DNA of 64,000 nucleotides from an uncultured Tessaracoccus sp. (GTDB lineage: Bacteria > Actinomycetota > Actinomycetes > Propionibacteriales > Propionibacteriaceae): NCBI RefSeq assembly GCF_947286155.1, contig NZ_CAMYPD010000008.1:1-64000 (forward strand). Direction: 5' to 3'. The notes under the pieces are model-generated. The model did not search any database and was not told the origin of the DNA. It saw only the letters and a program-made list of their open reading frames with translations. The translations under genes and the position numbers were made by a program. Each line of letters starts with the position of its first letter. The stretch's first letter is position 1. Shown here piece after piece: positions 16,636-25,944 of this stretch.

Positions 16636-17133
16636 CTACTCGACGACCGGAACCGTCGATTCCTCGACCTGCCCGAGCTGCATCGGCCCGCCGCCCTCCC
16701 ACGCGAGCAACTCGCCGAGGCGCGAGGGCCACACGACCTCAGGGAGCGCACCCAGACAAAACCATGCCTGGCGCTGCATGCGCTGGCGTTCCGTCGGCGT
16801 GAGCCCCGCAGGGTCTGGCTCGAAGCGCTCAACGTCGACACGAAAGAACGTCTCGTGCTGAATCAGGATGCGGTCGGAGTAGCCGTGGTGCACCTCGCGC
16901 TCAGCCACCGGGCCGCGCAGCTCCGACGCCGCCACCTCAAGGCCCGTTTCCTCCCACAGCTCACGCACCGCCGCCTCTCGCAGCGACTCCCCATCGTCCA
17001 CACCACCGCCCGGGGTCACCCACCACCTGGACCCTGCGACGCCGGGATCAGAATCTTCCTGCAGCAGCACCTCGTCGCCCGCCACCACGAGGACGCGGGT
17101 GGCACGTCGGCGCTTCACCCTACGCGTCGGCAT
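16636..17133 (-). CDS. NUDIX hydrolase
   Basis: 165 residues from ATG 17133 (MPTRRVKRRRATRVLVVAGD). The NUDIX box is complete: GGGVDDGESLREAAVRELWE then ETGLEV (G-x5-E-x7-R-E-U-x-E-E-x-G-U). Such enzymes hydrolyse nucleoside diphosphates linked to another group; the substrate here is unknown. It overlaps the 3' end of cutC by 14 bp, so the two are coupled. The last residues (STVPVVE) and the stop lie inside repeat-like sequence, suggesting the original 3' end was altered by a repeat insertion. Confidence 0.88.
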   Translation of the reverse strand: MPTRRVKRRRATRVLVVAGDEVLLQEDSDPGVAGSRWWVTPGGGVDDGESLREAAVRELWEETGLEVAASELRGPVAEREVHHGYSDRILIQHETFFRVDVERFEPDPAGLTPTERQRMQRQAWFCLGALPEVVWPSRLGELLAWEGGGPMQLGQVEESTVPVVE

Positions 17134-17842
17134 CGGCTCGGCGCTCCCGCTCGCGAGCGGTTTCGTCGTCGATGAGTTCCCGCCACGACGCCACCAGCTC
17201 GGCGTCCACGTACGCCTTCCAAGAACCGCCCGGCCTGGCCGGCGAACCAATGTGGAACGCCCGCACGCCAGCGCGCACCAGCCAGGGCACATGCTCGGGC
17301 CGCAACCCGCCGCCGGCCATGATGAGCGATGCCAGTTGCGGGTCCTTTGCCACCGCGACGAGATCGTTCAGCCCGTGTTCCACGCCGCGCACCGAACCGG
17401 CCGTCAGCACATTCGTCACCTCGCCGGGAAGCTCCTTCACCGCTTGCCAGGCGCGGCGCTGATCCAAACAGTGATCAATGGCCCGGTGGAACGTGTACGG
17501 CACACCCGACTCCCCCATGAGCTCCGCCATGACGCCCAAGTCGATCTGATTGGCGCCATTTAAGAACCCGACAACCACACCATCGGCCCCGGCATCCATA
17601 TACGCCGACGCCAGCCCCCTCATCCTGGTGATCTCGCCGCCGTCGGTGCTGAACCCCGCACGCAGCCGCAGCATGGGGCGGATTTGAATCGACGTGACCA
17701 GTCGCGCTTTCTCGACCAGGTCAGGCTCGGGCGAGAGCCCGTCGTCATCCATGGTGCCGACGAGCTCGATGCGGTCGGCACCCCCTTGCTCAGCACCGCG
17801 CGCGTCGCCGGCATGCAGTGCAATCACTTCCAGCAATGCCAT
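17120..17842 (-). CDS. cutC: CutC-family protein
   Basis: 240 residues. A TIM-barrel protein beginning MALLEVIALHAGDARGAEQG, then GADRIELVG, the CutC signature. IQIRPMLRLRAG, GADGVVVGFLN, and YTFHRAIDHCLD (with the conserved H-R-A-x-D) follow, as do VLTAGSVRG and GGGLRPEHV. Historically linked to copper homeostasis, but a copper role is doubtful in many bacteria, and the fold suggests a (beta/alpha)8 enzyme. Upstream of and overlapping the NUDIX gene. Confidence 0.9.
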   Translation of the reverse strand: MALLEVIALHAGDARGAEQGGADRIELVGTMDDDGLSPEPDLVEKARLVTSIQIRPMLRLRAGFSTDGGEITRMRGLASAYMDAGADGVVVGFLNGANQIDLGVMAELMGESGVPYTFHRAIDHCLDQRRAWQAVKELPGEVTNVLTAGSVRGVEHGLNDLVAVAKDPQLASLIMAGGGLRPEHVPWLVRAGVRAFHIGSPARPGGSWKAYVDAELVASWRELIDDETARERERRADADA

Positions 17843-17908
17843 GTCCCCTAGTCTGCCCCAGCAGACCCTCTAGCGACGGCAACTCGTCGATGAACCTCGG
17901 ATAGGCGA

Positions 17909-17940
17909 CGAGGGCGGCCCCGCAATTGGGACCGCCCTCG
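17909..17940 (-). terminator. Terminator hairpin of groEL
   Basis: CGAGGGCGGcCCC-gcaatt-GGGaCCGCCCTCG, 24 bp after the leftward groEL stop. GC-rich, one mismatch, no U-tract. Confidence 0.7.
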
Positions 17941-17964
17941 CTGCTGTTCAAGGGTGAACAGGCG

Positions 17965-19593
<1,629 letters not shown>

Positions 19594-19700
19594 GGTGGAA
19601 CGAAAATCCTCCCATATGTGGGGCCTTCGCCCCTGATGTTCAGGTGTCGGATCGGTGCCAGGTGCCCGCGACGGACGGCATGTGCCTCACCCAGACCAGG

Positions 19701-19725
19701 TAGCACTCGCGCATGTCGAGTGCCA
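19701..19725 (-). promoter_or_regulatory. CIRCE element 1 (HrcA operator)
   Basis: TAGCACTC-N9-GAGTGCCA, one mismatch from the TTAGCACTC-N9-GAGTGCTAA consensus, 108 bp upstream of the groEL start. Confidence 0.85.
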
Positions 19726-19734
19726 ACTTCATTA

Positions 19735-19761
19735 TTAGCACTCTCCTCCAAAGAGTGCAAA
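19735..19761 (-). promoter_or_regulatory. CIRCE element 2 (HrcA operator)
   Basis: TTAGCACTC-N9-GAGTGCAAA, one mismatch in the second arm. It is 10 bp from element 1, a tandem arrangement giving tighter HrcA control of groEL. Confidence 0.88.
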
Positions 19762-19768
19762 GGGATCC

Positions 19769-19836
19769 GGGGTTTCGACGGGGCTCAACCGCCGGAACGA
19801 CGCAAGCACCGGGGCCTCGACAAGCTCAACCGCCGG
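19769..19836. repeat. Two GGTTTCGAC...CTCAACC-type repeat copies
   Basis: GGGGTTTCGACGGGGCTCAA-CCGCCGG and GGGGCCTCGACAAGCTCAAC-CGCCGG in direct orientation. They are shorter than the other dispersed palindromes but related (TCGA...CTCAACC). No gene is visible in 19762-19901. Confidence 0.7.
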
Positions 19837-19901
19837 TATGGCTCAACACCGACGGCGCCCCTCGCGCGGTGCGGGGACGCCATCGGGTCGTCTGGGGAAC
19901 G

Positions 19902-20732
19902 TCAGCGAGCGATCTTGGGCCATTCGTTCGACGGCGCCGCAGCGTTGGCGGCGGAGCGCAGCTGCATGGTCTGCGACACAATCGCGATGATGGCCTTCAC
20001 CCACACCTTAATCATTTGCAGAATCGCCTTCACCAGGGCAATGACGTCCTTCGCGGCGACCGCCGTGCCGACCGGCACAGCCCAGATCTTGGCGATGGCC
20101 CTGATGAGCGCAATGGCGGCCTTGATGAATCCCTTCACGAAGTCGATGGTGGCTTTCACGCCTTTCTCACCCATCTGCTCAACGACCTGCCCGAACTCGG
20201 CGGTGTGCTGCTGCAGCGTGGTGGCGAACTCGTATTGGCTGTCGACGTTGCTGCGGAAGCGTTCAGCGGCCGAACCTGTCCACGTCGTGTTCGACTGGAA
20301 GTTGCCCGGACCGAGAGCCTCGGTGAATGACTGTGCCTGCGGCACGATCTGCTCGTTGATGCCGCGCCCGGCCGAGCGGATCTCCCAGGGAGCGAGGGCG
20401 TTTTTGCAGAACTGCAAGACGTCGGCTTCCAGGTTGTAACAGAACTCCGCAGCGTCACCAGCCTTGTCACAGGCGGTTCTAATGGCGTCCTTCGCCATCT
20501 TGCCGACACCAGGCACCCAGGCGAACCAATCGACGATGCCGCTCAGCGCGGCGAGCACTTCACCGACGATGTCGAACACTTTGTTCACGGCTTTGCCGAC
20601 GTTGCGGAGGAATTCCGAAACCTTGTCGATGATGTCGATGATCCATTGCACGTCGAGCTCGAACGAGCACGCTTCGGCAGCGGGAGGCACACAGACGTTG
20701 CTCGATGATTGCGAGTTGACCAGTACAGCCAT
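19902..20732 (-). CDS. WXG100-like protein, last gene of an ESX-associated triad
   Basis: 276 residues, mainly helical. After a Cys-containing N-terminus (four Cys within about 120 residues) it has a central WXG-like hairpin: FTEALGPGNFQSNTTWTGSA then AERFRSNVDSQYEFATTLQQ, where the W-T-G turn joins two helices, as in ESAT-6 superfamily proteins. A hydrophobic C-terminal stretch follows (FIKAAIALIRAIAKIWAVP; AKDVIALVKAILQMI). Separated by 15 bp from the glycine-rich protein upstream. Likely a T7SS substrate or partner, but the secretion machinery (EccC etc.) is not in this window. Confidence 0.7.
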   Translation of the reverse strand: MAVLVNSQSSSNVCVPPAAEACSFELDVQWIIDIIDKVSEFLRNVGKAVNKVFDIVGEVLAALSGIVDWFAWVPGVGKMAKDAIRTACDKAGDAAEFCYNLEADVLQFCKNALAPWEIRSAGRGINEQIVPQAQSFTEALGPGNFQSNTTWTGSAAERFRSNVDSQYEFATTLQQHTAEFGQVVEQMGEKGVKATIDFVKGFIKAAIALIRAIAKIWAVPVGTAVAAKDVIALVKAILQMIKVWVKAIIAIVSQTMQLRSAANAAAPSNEWPKIAR

Positions 20733-20747
20733 GGTTGTATGTTCTCC

Positions 20748-22421
20748 TTACCGTGCGATCTGAGCGGCGAGCTTCGCGCCTTGCTCTTCTTGCTTGTCGT
20801 AGTCGTCAGCCGTGCAGGTGAGCGCTTCGGCATTGCGGTTCATCTCTTCTGCGGCCGTGCGGTAGATGTCCGAGAATTTCTGGCACGCTTCCTCGAACGG
20901 GCCGCGCGCGCCAAACCACAGACCCCAGTGCTGCACGAGGCCCTTCATCGCTTCCCAGCACTGTGCCAGGTTCTCCGCAGAAGGAGCGATGCCCTCGAAC
21001 GAGCGTGCGTCGGAGCGGAGATCGTCGGTAGCGACCTCGTAATCGGTGCCGCCGCCGTTGTCGCCGGTGCTGGGCAGGCCCGGGTCGGCGCCACCGCCAC
21101 CACCGGATGGAGCACCACCTCCACCACCCGACGGAGCACCACCCCCGCCACCCGACGGAGCACCACCACCGCCACCTGACGGGACGCCACCACCGCCACC
21201 TGAGGGGATGCCGCCTCCGCCGCCGGCAGGGCCACCGCCGCCAAAGTCAGGCGCATCGGCGCCACCCGCACCGTCGCCGGAAGGGATGTTTCCGGCGCCA
21301 CCGCTGGGGTCACCAAAGTCGGGGCTGCCGAGACCGTCGGAACCAACTCCGCCGGACGGCGTATTCGTGCCACCGCCACCGGGGCCGAGGCCACCGCCGA
21401 AGTCGGCGTCACCGAAGCTCCCGCCGCCGGACGGAATGCTGCCGCCGCCGGACGGTCCACCACCGGAGCCGCCACCGAAATCGGGGCTGCCGAGACCGTC
21501 GGAGCCGCCTTCGGGGATGTTCGCACCGCCGGAAGGACCGCCGAAGTCGGGGCTACCAATGCCGTCGGAACCACCGCCGTCTGACGGGACGCCGCCTCCG
21601 CCACCCGACGGGGCACCGCCACCGCCGAGACCCCCGTCGGAACCACCGCCGCCAAGGCCACCACCAGATCCGCCGCCCATGCCGTCGTCGGCACCGAGGC
21701 CGTCGTCAGTGCCCGGCTCGCCGCCACCAGAACCACCGCCGGTACCGCCGCCCATGCCGTCGTCGGCGCCTTCGTCTTCACCCTCGCCCGAGCCGTCGTC
21801 GCCGAGGCCGCCCCCGGAACCGTCACCAATGCCGGCGTCGGGGCCCATCTGGTCGTACTCGCTCGGCACATCGACGTCGACGGTGCCGTCCTCATGCACA
21901 GTGAGCACCTGGCCGTTAGCCTGCTCGATGGTGACGGAGCCGTCCTCGTTGCGCGTAATCACGGTGCCCGATTCCGTGGTGAGCGACGCCCCGACGCCCA
22001 GCGTGGACGTGTCGGGCACCTCGAGCTCGTTCTTGAAATCGGCATCCACTTCGACGCTGCCGTCCTCCGCGATGGTGATCTCAACACCGTCAGAGGTGGA
22101 GATGAGGCTGCCGTCCACCGACGTGTCGATCACGGTGCCGTCGGGGGCAACCGCAACCAGATCGTCGTCGACGGTCACGTCTTCGGTGATCTCGATGGCA
22201 TCGTCGGGAACAGCCGTGACGGCCTCGCCCTCGACGTAGTCCATCGTCGGCTCGAACTCCTCGCCCGCAGCTTCGTCGATGGCGCCGTCCGTGGCCGCCG
22301 GATCGTCGGCCGTGCCGGGGGCAAGATCGCTTGTAGGAGCGGGTTGGGGCCGCAACGAGCCGATGTGTTGGGCCGATGCAGCCCAGTCGATTCCTTGTCC
22401 TTCGGTCAGGTTCTCGGACAC
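20748..22421 (-). CDS. Large glycine-rich ESX-associated protein with C-terminal helical domain
   Basis: 557 residues in three parts. Residues 1-195 are acidic and built of degenerate strands around EDGSV/PDGTV (ITIAEDGSVEVDADF; VITRNEDGSVTIEQANG; LTVHEDGTVDVDV). About 195-455 is Gly/Ser/Pro/Asp-rich, with repeats of GSDGLGSPDFGGPSGG type and five 8-residue units (SGGGGGAP-like). The last 100 residues are a helical hairpin (LRSDARSFEGIAPSAENLAQ, CWEAMKGLVQHWGLWFGARG, then AAEEMNRNAEALTCTADDYD), shaped like a WXG100/PE-type partner. Codon repeats make it expansion-prone. Function unknown. Confidence 0.7.
   Translation of the reverse strand: MSENLTEGQGIDWAASAQHIGSLRPQPAPTSDLAPGTADDPAATDGAIDEAAGEEFEPTMDYVEGEAVTAVPDDAIEITEDVTVDDDLVAVAPDGTVIDTSVDGSLISTSDGVEITIAEDGSVEVDADFKNELEVPDTSTLGVGASLTTESGTVITRNEDGSVTIEQANGQVLTVHEDGTVDVDVPSEYDQMGPDAGIGDGSGGGLGDDGSGEGEDEGADDGMGGGTGGGSGGGEPGTDDGLGADDGMGGGSGGGLGGGGSDGGLGGGGAPSGGGGGVPSDGGGSDGIGSPDFGGPSGGANIPEGGSDGLGSPDFGGGSGGGPSGGGSIPSGGGSFGDADFGGGLGPGGGGTNTPSGGVGSDGLGSPDFGDPSGGAGNIPSGDGAGGADAPDFGGGGPAGGGGGIPSGGGGGVPSGGGGGAPSGGGGGAPSGGGGGAPSGGGGGADPGLPSTGDNGGGTDYEVATDDLRSDARSFEGIAPSAENLAQCWEAMKGLVQHWGLWFGARGPFEEACQKFSDIYRTAAEEMNRNAEALTCTADDYDKQEEQGAKLAAQIAR
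21088..21207. repeat. Five tandem 24-bp units in the glycine-rich gene
   Basis: Units at 21088, 21112, 21136, 21160 and 21184, each GC(A/G)CCACC...GA(C/T)GGA-like, encoding S/P-G5-A/V-P octapeptides on the minus strand. In-frame units could vary in number between strains. Confidence 0.8.
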
Positions 22422-22455
22422 GGCTGGTTCCTCCTAGTGGTGATTGCGCTAGCTG

Positions 22456-23139
22456 TTACTGGTGTGGCTGAGCCGCGGACACACCCGCTAGCCCTTGGAT
22501 GGCTTCAGTGAAGCATTCGGTGATGACGTTGCCGGACTTGCCGGCTACCCACGACGGGCGGATCGTCACGCCGATGACAACGCCGTTCGCGACCTCGACG
22601 CCCACCATCTGATTCTCGGAGTACGAGGTGACGGTTTCCACCTCGACCGGCTCCTCGGAGATCTGCGTCTTCGCCTCGTCGGCGTGCGCGAGGAGGTTCT
22701 CGAGCTGCGCGTTCAGGTCGTCGAAGGCCTTTGGCAGCGAGGCTGCGAGCTCGGCGGTCTCCTCCGGCGTGCGGTTGGACTGCATACTGCGAGCGATCTC
22801 CGCCTCTTCGCGTTCCCGGATCCGCGCCACTTCCTCGTCGGAAAGCTCGACGACGTCGACAGGCTCGCCGTCTCCGTCGCGGGCGAGAATGAGGGTGTCG
22901 GTGATGACGGTGACGAGCTCTTCGGGCTGAATGTTCTGCTCCCAGGTGGGCGCGACGGAGATCGTCTGCAGGTCGCTACCTTGACCGAATTCGACGGTGA
23001 CGGTGCCCGTCGGATCGGTCGCGGCGCCTGAGCCACCGACGGCTTCGAGTTCTGCGCTCTTGCGGATGAGTGCGTCGATTTGTGCATCGAGGTGTGCCAG
23101 GAATGCTTCTGGATCTTTGGCAAGCTCCGGGTTCGTCAT
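22456..23139 (-). CDS. YbaB/EbfC-like protein, first gene of the ESX-associated triad
   Basis: 227 residues. Two YbaB-like halves: a helix then TGTVTVEFGQGSDLQTISVA-PTW (about 45-70), and a second helical stretch (KAFDDLNAQLENLLAHADEA) leading to VTSYSENQMVGVEVANGVVI-GVTIRPSW (about 175-205). The N-terminal YbaB half is unusual in being duplicated. YbaB-fold proteins with the G-x-V-x-V-x-x-x-G-x-x-x-x-V-x-I core regularly precede WXG100 genes in actinobacteria. It likely starts the operon 23139 to 19902 (spacers 34 and 15 bp). Confidence 0.75.
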   Translation of the reverse strand: MTNPELAKDPEAFLAHLDAQIDALIRKSAELEAVGGSGAATDPTGTVTVEFGQGSDLQTISVAPTWEQNIQPEELVTVITDTLILARDGDGEPVDVVELSDEEVARIREREEAEIARSMQSNRTPEETAELAASLPKAFDDLNAQLENLLAHADEAKTQISEEPVEVETVTSYSENQMVGVEVANGVVIGVTIRPSWVAGKSGNVITECFTEAIQGLAGVSAAQPHQ

Positions 23140-23207
23140 AGCCTGTACTCTTCCAGCCAGGGAGTTCTTTTCGGCTAGGTATCTGGGCTCAGATCGGGAG
23201 TAAGCCT

Positions 23208-23606
23208 GTGATCAACTCACGTGTGGTGCGCAACATCGCGAATCTCTGCAACGGGTCCACCGTGCTGGGTCTTGTGGCGGGTGTTATAGGGCGCGGGCGG
23301 TTTCGTCGGCACCGGCAGCTTGTCGTCGTCGACGGTGTGCGTCTCCCGCTGGTGCGGGCGTCGGCGATGACGGTCGGCAGCGTGGTGCTGGTGCCGGATA
23401 GGACACTCGAGGAGGCGTCGAAGCGCATTCCGCTGCTCGTTGAACACGAGGATGCCCACGCGTGGCAGTACGCCTATTGCATGGGGTTGCCGTTTCTGCC
23501 GTGCTACCTCATCGCGACGTTGTGGAGCTTGCGACGAACAGGGCACCGTGCGCAGGCGAATTTCTTCGAGGTGCAAGCTGGGCTCGAGGCCGGCGGCTAC
23601 CGATAG
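23208..23606 (+). CDS. Small HExxH-containing protein
   Basis: 132 residues. LVEHEDAHAWQYAYCMGLPF fits the zinc-metallopeptidase HExxH motif (His-Glu-Asp-Ala-His), followed by a hydrophobic segment (PFLPCYLIATLWSL), and a second candidate ligand, Glu in FFEVQAGLEAGGY (E-x-x-A-G-x-E), as in minimal gluzincins that carry the third ligand downstream. It resembles the short DUF4157-like/eCIS-core metallopeptidase folds. Activity is unproven. Diverges from the ESX triad. Confidence 0.6.
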   Translation: MINSRVVRNIANLCNGSTVLGLVAGVIGRGRFRRHRQLVVVDGVRLPLVRASAMTVGSVVLVPDRTLEEASKRIPLLVEHEDAHAWQYAYCMGLPFLPCYLIATLWSLRRTGHRAQANFFEVQAGLEAGGYR

Positions 23607-23617
23607 CCGCGGGAAGC

Positions 23618-23887
23618 TCAGCGCAGGCGGCGGGCCGAGCGGTCAGCCTGCCGCTGGGAGCGCATGCGCCGCAAACGCTTCACGAGCAGAGGCTTGTAGG
23701 TGAGCGCTTCCGGGCGGTCGAGCAACGCGTTGAGCTGCTGGTAGTACCGCGCCGACGAGCAACCGAAGTGCTCCATAATCGCCTGGTCCTTGGGCACCGA
23801 CGACGTGTACCAGCTGTCCTCGAAGTCGAGGAGCGCGGCATCACGCTCGGCCAGATCGGCCGTGGTGAACGAGAGTGCTTCGGACAT
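23618..23887 (-). CDS. DUF3263 domain protein
   Basis: 89 residues from ATG 23887. The core LLDFEDSWYTSSVPKDQAIM, CSSARYYQQLNALLDRPEAL, and LVKRLRRMRSQRQADRSARR matches the actinobacterial DUF3263 family, a small helix-turn-helix-like protein with a basic tail, of unknown role, probably DNA-binding. Convergent with the HExxH gene, whose stop is 11 bp away. Confidence 0.88.
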   Translation of the reverse strand: MSEALSFTTADLAERDAALLDFEDSWYTSSVPKDQAIMEHFGCSSARYYQQLNALLDRPEALTYKPLLVKRLRRMRSQRQADRSARRLR

Positions 23888-24007
23888 GTACCCCATCGTA
23901 ATAGAAGAATCACATGCATGTCATTCCCTTCTCCTCAACCAATGTGGCGTCGACGGCGGCGTCATTGACTACTATTGGGGCGACCAATTGAGAGGGAGAC
24001 CGAGATC

Positions 24008-25189
24008 ATGCGTGGCTTGACCGGCACCGTGCAGCACTTCGACTGGGGTGACCGCACGGAGATTCCGAGGATTCTCGGGATCGAGCCCGACGGGCAACCC
24101 TGGGCGGAATACTGGCTGGGTTCGCACCAGGCCGGGCCTTCCATGTTCGACGACGAACCAGGGCTGACGCTCGCCGCATACCTCGAACAGCATCCCGACG
24201 AAGTGGGCGCCAGGTCACTCGACGCCTACGGCGCCCGACTCCCCTTCCTCATGAAACTGCTGTCGGCGGCCAGCCCGCTCAGCATCCAGGTGCACCCCAA
24301 TCGAGAGCAAGCCGTCGAGGGCTATGCCAAGGAGTCCCTGATTGGCTTGCCCCTGTCGCACCCCGAGCGGTCGTACAAGGACGATTGGCCGAAGCCCGAG
24401 ACCATCATCGCGCTCACCCCGTTCGAAGGCCTGCTCGGGTTCCGCGACCCGCAGGAGACTGCCGAGCTCTTCGAAGACTTGGGCGTCGCGAATGAGTTGG
24501 CCTCCGTGATCGGCCCACTGCGGGAGCGCACGGAGTCGCTCGCTTTGCAGGAAGTGTTCCTCGACGTGCTCACCATCCGCCGCCGAAGGCCATTGGTTGA
24601 CCTCGTGCTGGCGCGCGCCGTCGAATTTCTCGACGCCGGCGGCGCGTTGGGCGAGTTTGCCCGCACCGCCGTCGAGATCGATGAGTATTTCCCCGGCGAC
24701 CCCGGCATTCTGGCTGCGCTACTCATGAATCGTTTCACGCTCCAGCCTGGGGAATCCGTCTCACTCCAGCCAGGCGTCCTGCACGCCTACCTCCATGGCA
24801 CCGGAATTGAGGTCATGGCCTCGTCGGACAACGTCATTCGCGGCGGGCTCACACACAAGCACATCGACGTCGACGGGCTGCTCGGCATGGCGAACTTCTC
24901 GTCGATGGTTCCCCAGGTGCGCCACCCTGAGGGCGCTGACGGGGTGTACCGCTACCCCACGAACTTCCCTGAATTCGAGGTGTGGCAGCTCACCCCGATG
25001 ACTGATCGGGGCGTGGACATGCCGCGCGACGACACGGCACGCATCGCGCTCGTCACCGACGGGGAGTGCACCCTGATCGGACGCGACGAGGTCACGCTGA
25101 GGAAGGGCCAGGCTGCCTTCGTGCCCGCCAACGAGAGCCTGCGCGTATGCGGGGCCGGGCGGCTCTTCGTCTCCGCAGCAGGCTGCTGA
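24008..25189 (+). CDS. manA: Mannose-6-phosphate isomerase, class I
   Basis: 393 residues from ATG 24008, preceded by GAGAGGGAG. Interconverts mannose-6-P and fructose-6-P, feeding GDP-mannose and glycan synthesis. Type I PMI features: VQHFDWGDRTEIPRILG, LSIQVHPNREQAVEGYAKES with zinc-binding Gln/His, FEGLLGFRDPQE, and QPGVLHAYLHGTGIEVMASSDNVIRGGLTHKHID (the zinc-binding Glu/His of the cupin and the active-site Arg). A C-terminal cupin half follows. Start chosen at MRGLTGTVQHFDWG, not the upstream ATG at 23975. Confidence 0.95.
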   Translation: MRGLTGTVQHFDWGDRTEIPRILGIEPDGQPWAEYWLGSHQAGPSMFDDEPGLTLAAYLEQHPDEVGARSLDAYGARLPFLMKLLSAASPLSIQVHPNREQAVEGYAKESLIGLPLSHPERSYKDDWPKPETIIALTPFEGLLGFRDPQETAELFEDLGVANELASVIGPLRERTESLALQEVFLDVLTIRRRRPLVDLVLARAVEFLDAGGALGEFARTAVEIDEYFPGDPGILAALLMNRFTLQPGESVSLQPGVLHAYLHGTGIEVMASSDNVIRGGLTHKHIDVDGLLGMANFSSMVPQVRHPEGADGVYRYPTNFPEFEVWQLTPMTDRGVDMPRDDTARIALVTDGECTLIGRDEVTLRKGQAAFVPANESLRVCGAGRLFVSAAGC

Positions 25190-25283
25190 CGCGCCCCCGC
25201 TGCTGGGCGCATTCGACGACGCAACCCCTAACCAGACGCCAAACATGCACTCACGCTGCCAGTTGCGGCACAATAGGCGGCAC

Positions 25284-25359
25284 GCCTCCTTAGCTCAGCG
25301 GCTAGAGCACCTGTCTTGTAAACAGGGGGTCGTGGGTTCGATTCCCACAGGGGGCTCCA
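25284..25359 (+). tRNA. tRNA-Thr (anticodon TGT)
   Basis: 76 nt including an encoded CCA. The acceptor GCCTCCT pairs with AGGGGGC through one T-G wobble. The anticodon stem CCTGT/ACAGG encloses loop CTTGTAA, giving TGT. T-stem GTGGG/CCCAC with TTCGATT is canonical. Confidence 0.96.
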
Positions 25360-25384
25360 TTCTCTTGACGGCGAAGTGCCCGGC

Positions 25385-25624
25385 TCATGCCGCCCGGAAC
25401 CGTTTCAGTGCGCCTTGACGAGTCATGCCAAGCACCTCGCCGATAGCCTGCCAACTGTTGCCAGCCTCTCGAGCTGACGCCACTGCGGCATCCAGCGCCT
25501 GTTCCGCTGCCGCGACCTGCATCATCGCAACCGCCACCTGCGCCAGTTCACCACTGACGGTAGCCGTAGGCTCAGGCCCCTCTTCACTCTCTATTTCTGC
25601 AAGGATCTCTTCATCCGTTCGCAT
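25385..25624 (-). CDS. Small HTH protein, presumed antitoxin of a toxin-first pair
   Basis: 79 residues from ATG 25624. The N-terminus is acidic (DEEILAEIESEEG); the C-terminus has a sigma-region-4-like HTH (SWQAIGEVLGMTRQGALKRF). A very strong Shine-Dalgarno (GAGGAGGTGA) lies over the stop of the upstream gene, 6 bp between them, so the two are coupled. In toxin-first modules (HigBA, BrnTA) the second gene is the DNA-binding antitoxin. No family name was certain. Confidence 0.65.
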   Translation of the reverse strand: MRTDEEILAEIESEEGPEPTATVSGELAQVAVAMMQVAAAEQALDAAVASAREAGNSWQAIGEVLGMTRQGALKRFRAA

Positions 25625-25630
25625 CACAAG

Positions 25631-25861
25631 TCACCTCCTCAAAAACTTTTGCCGAGCTCTCATCGCGTGGAAAATCTGCCCTCTAGAATTGACTGCAACC
25701 TCCAAAAGCAGTCCGTTCCGGCCCGGGCCGACGATCATTCTGTAGTCATCGAAGAAGTGCACAAACATCACCTGCGCCACCGCATGGAGCATGTCAGCAT
25801 CGGCCACGCCATGCTTCCGAGCAGTCTCCACGATCTCCACACTGGTAACTGTAGTTACCAT
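25631..25861 (-). CDS. Small RelE-fold-like protein, presumed toxin
   Basis: 76 residues from ATG 25861 (a GTG codon precedes it). The pattern ARKHGVADADMLHAVAQVMF, MIVGPGRNGLLLEVAVN, IFHAMRARQKFLR parallels BrnT-type RNase toxins (KHG-V, a G-x-x-x-x-G-x-L strand, and a C-terminal A-R-x-x-x-x-x-R end) at low similarity. The tail Met-Arg-Ala-Arg-x-Lys-Phe is highly conserved in the many actinobacterial homologues I recall without a named function. Starts inside a perfect palindrome (25843-25860). Assignment to a toxin family is tentative. Confidence 0.55.
   Translation of the reverse strand: MVTTVTSVEIVETARKHGVADADMLHAVAQVMFVHFFDDYRMIVGPGRNGLLLEVAVNSRGQIFHAMRARQKFLRR
25843..25860. promoter_or_regulatory. 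18-bp perfect palindrome at the toxin start
   Basis: TGGTAACT-GT-AGTTACCA covers the start codon and first codons of the leftward toxin-like gene. Its AT-rich symmetry fits an autoregulatory operator bound by the HTH partner. Confidence 0.55.
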
Positions 25862-25944
25862 CACCTACACCCGTCAACGGCGATTCGCAGACTCGAGGGT
25901 GGTTTCTCCCTAGCGGAACTCCAGCCAGCGGCACCCCAGAACGA

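Noticed and set aside
21088..21207. Tandem repeat as CRISPR or minisatellite outside genes
   Set aside because: The period is a multiple of three and lies inside a coding Gly-rich segment.
21046..22239. Proline-rich + frame
   Set aside because: Complement of the Gly-rich ESX-associated gene; its PPPP runs are the reverse of GGG codons.
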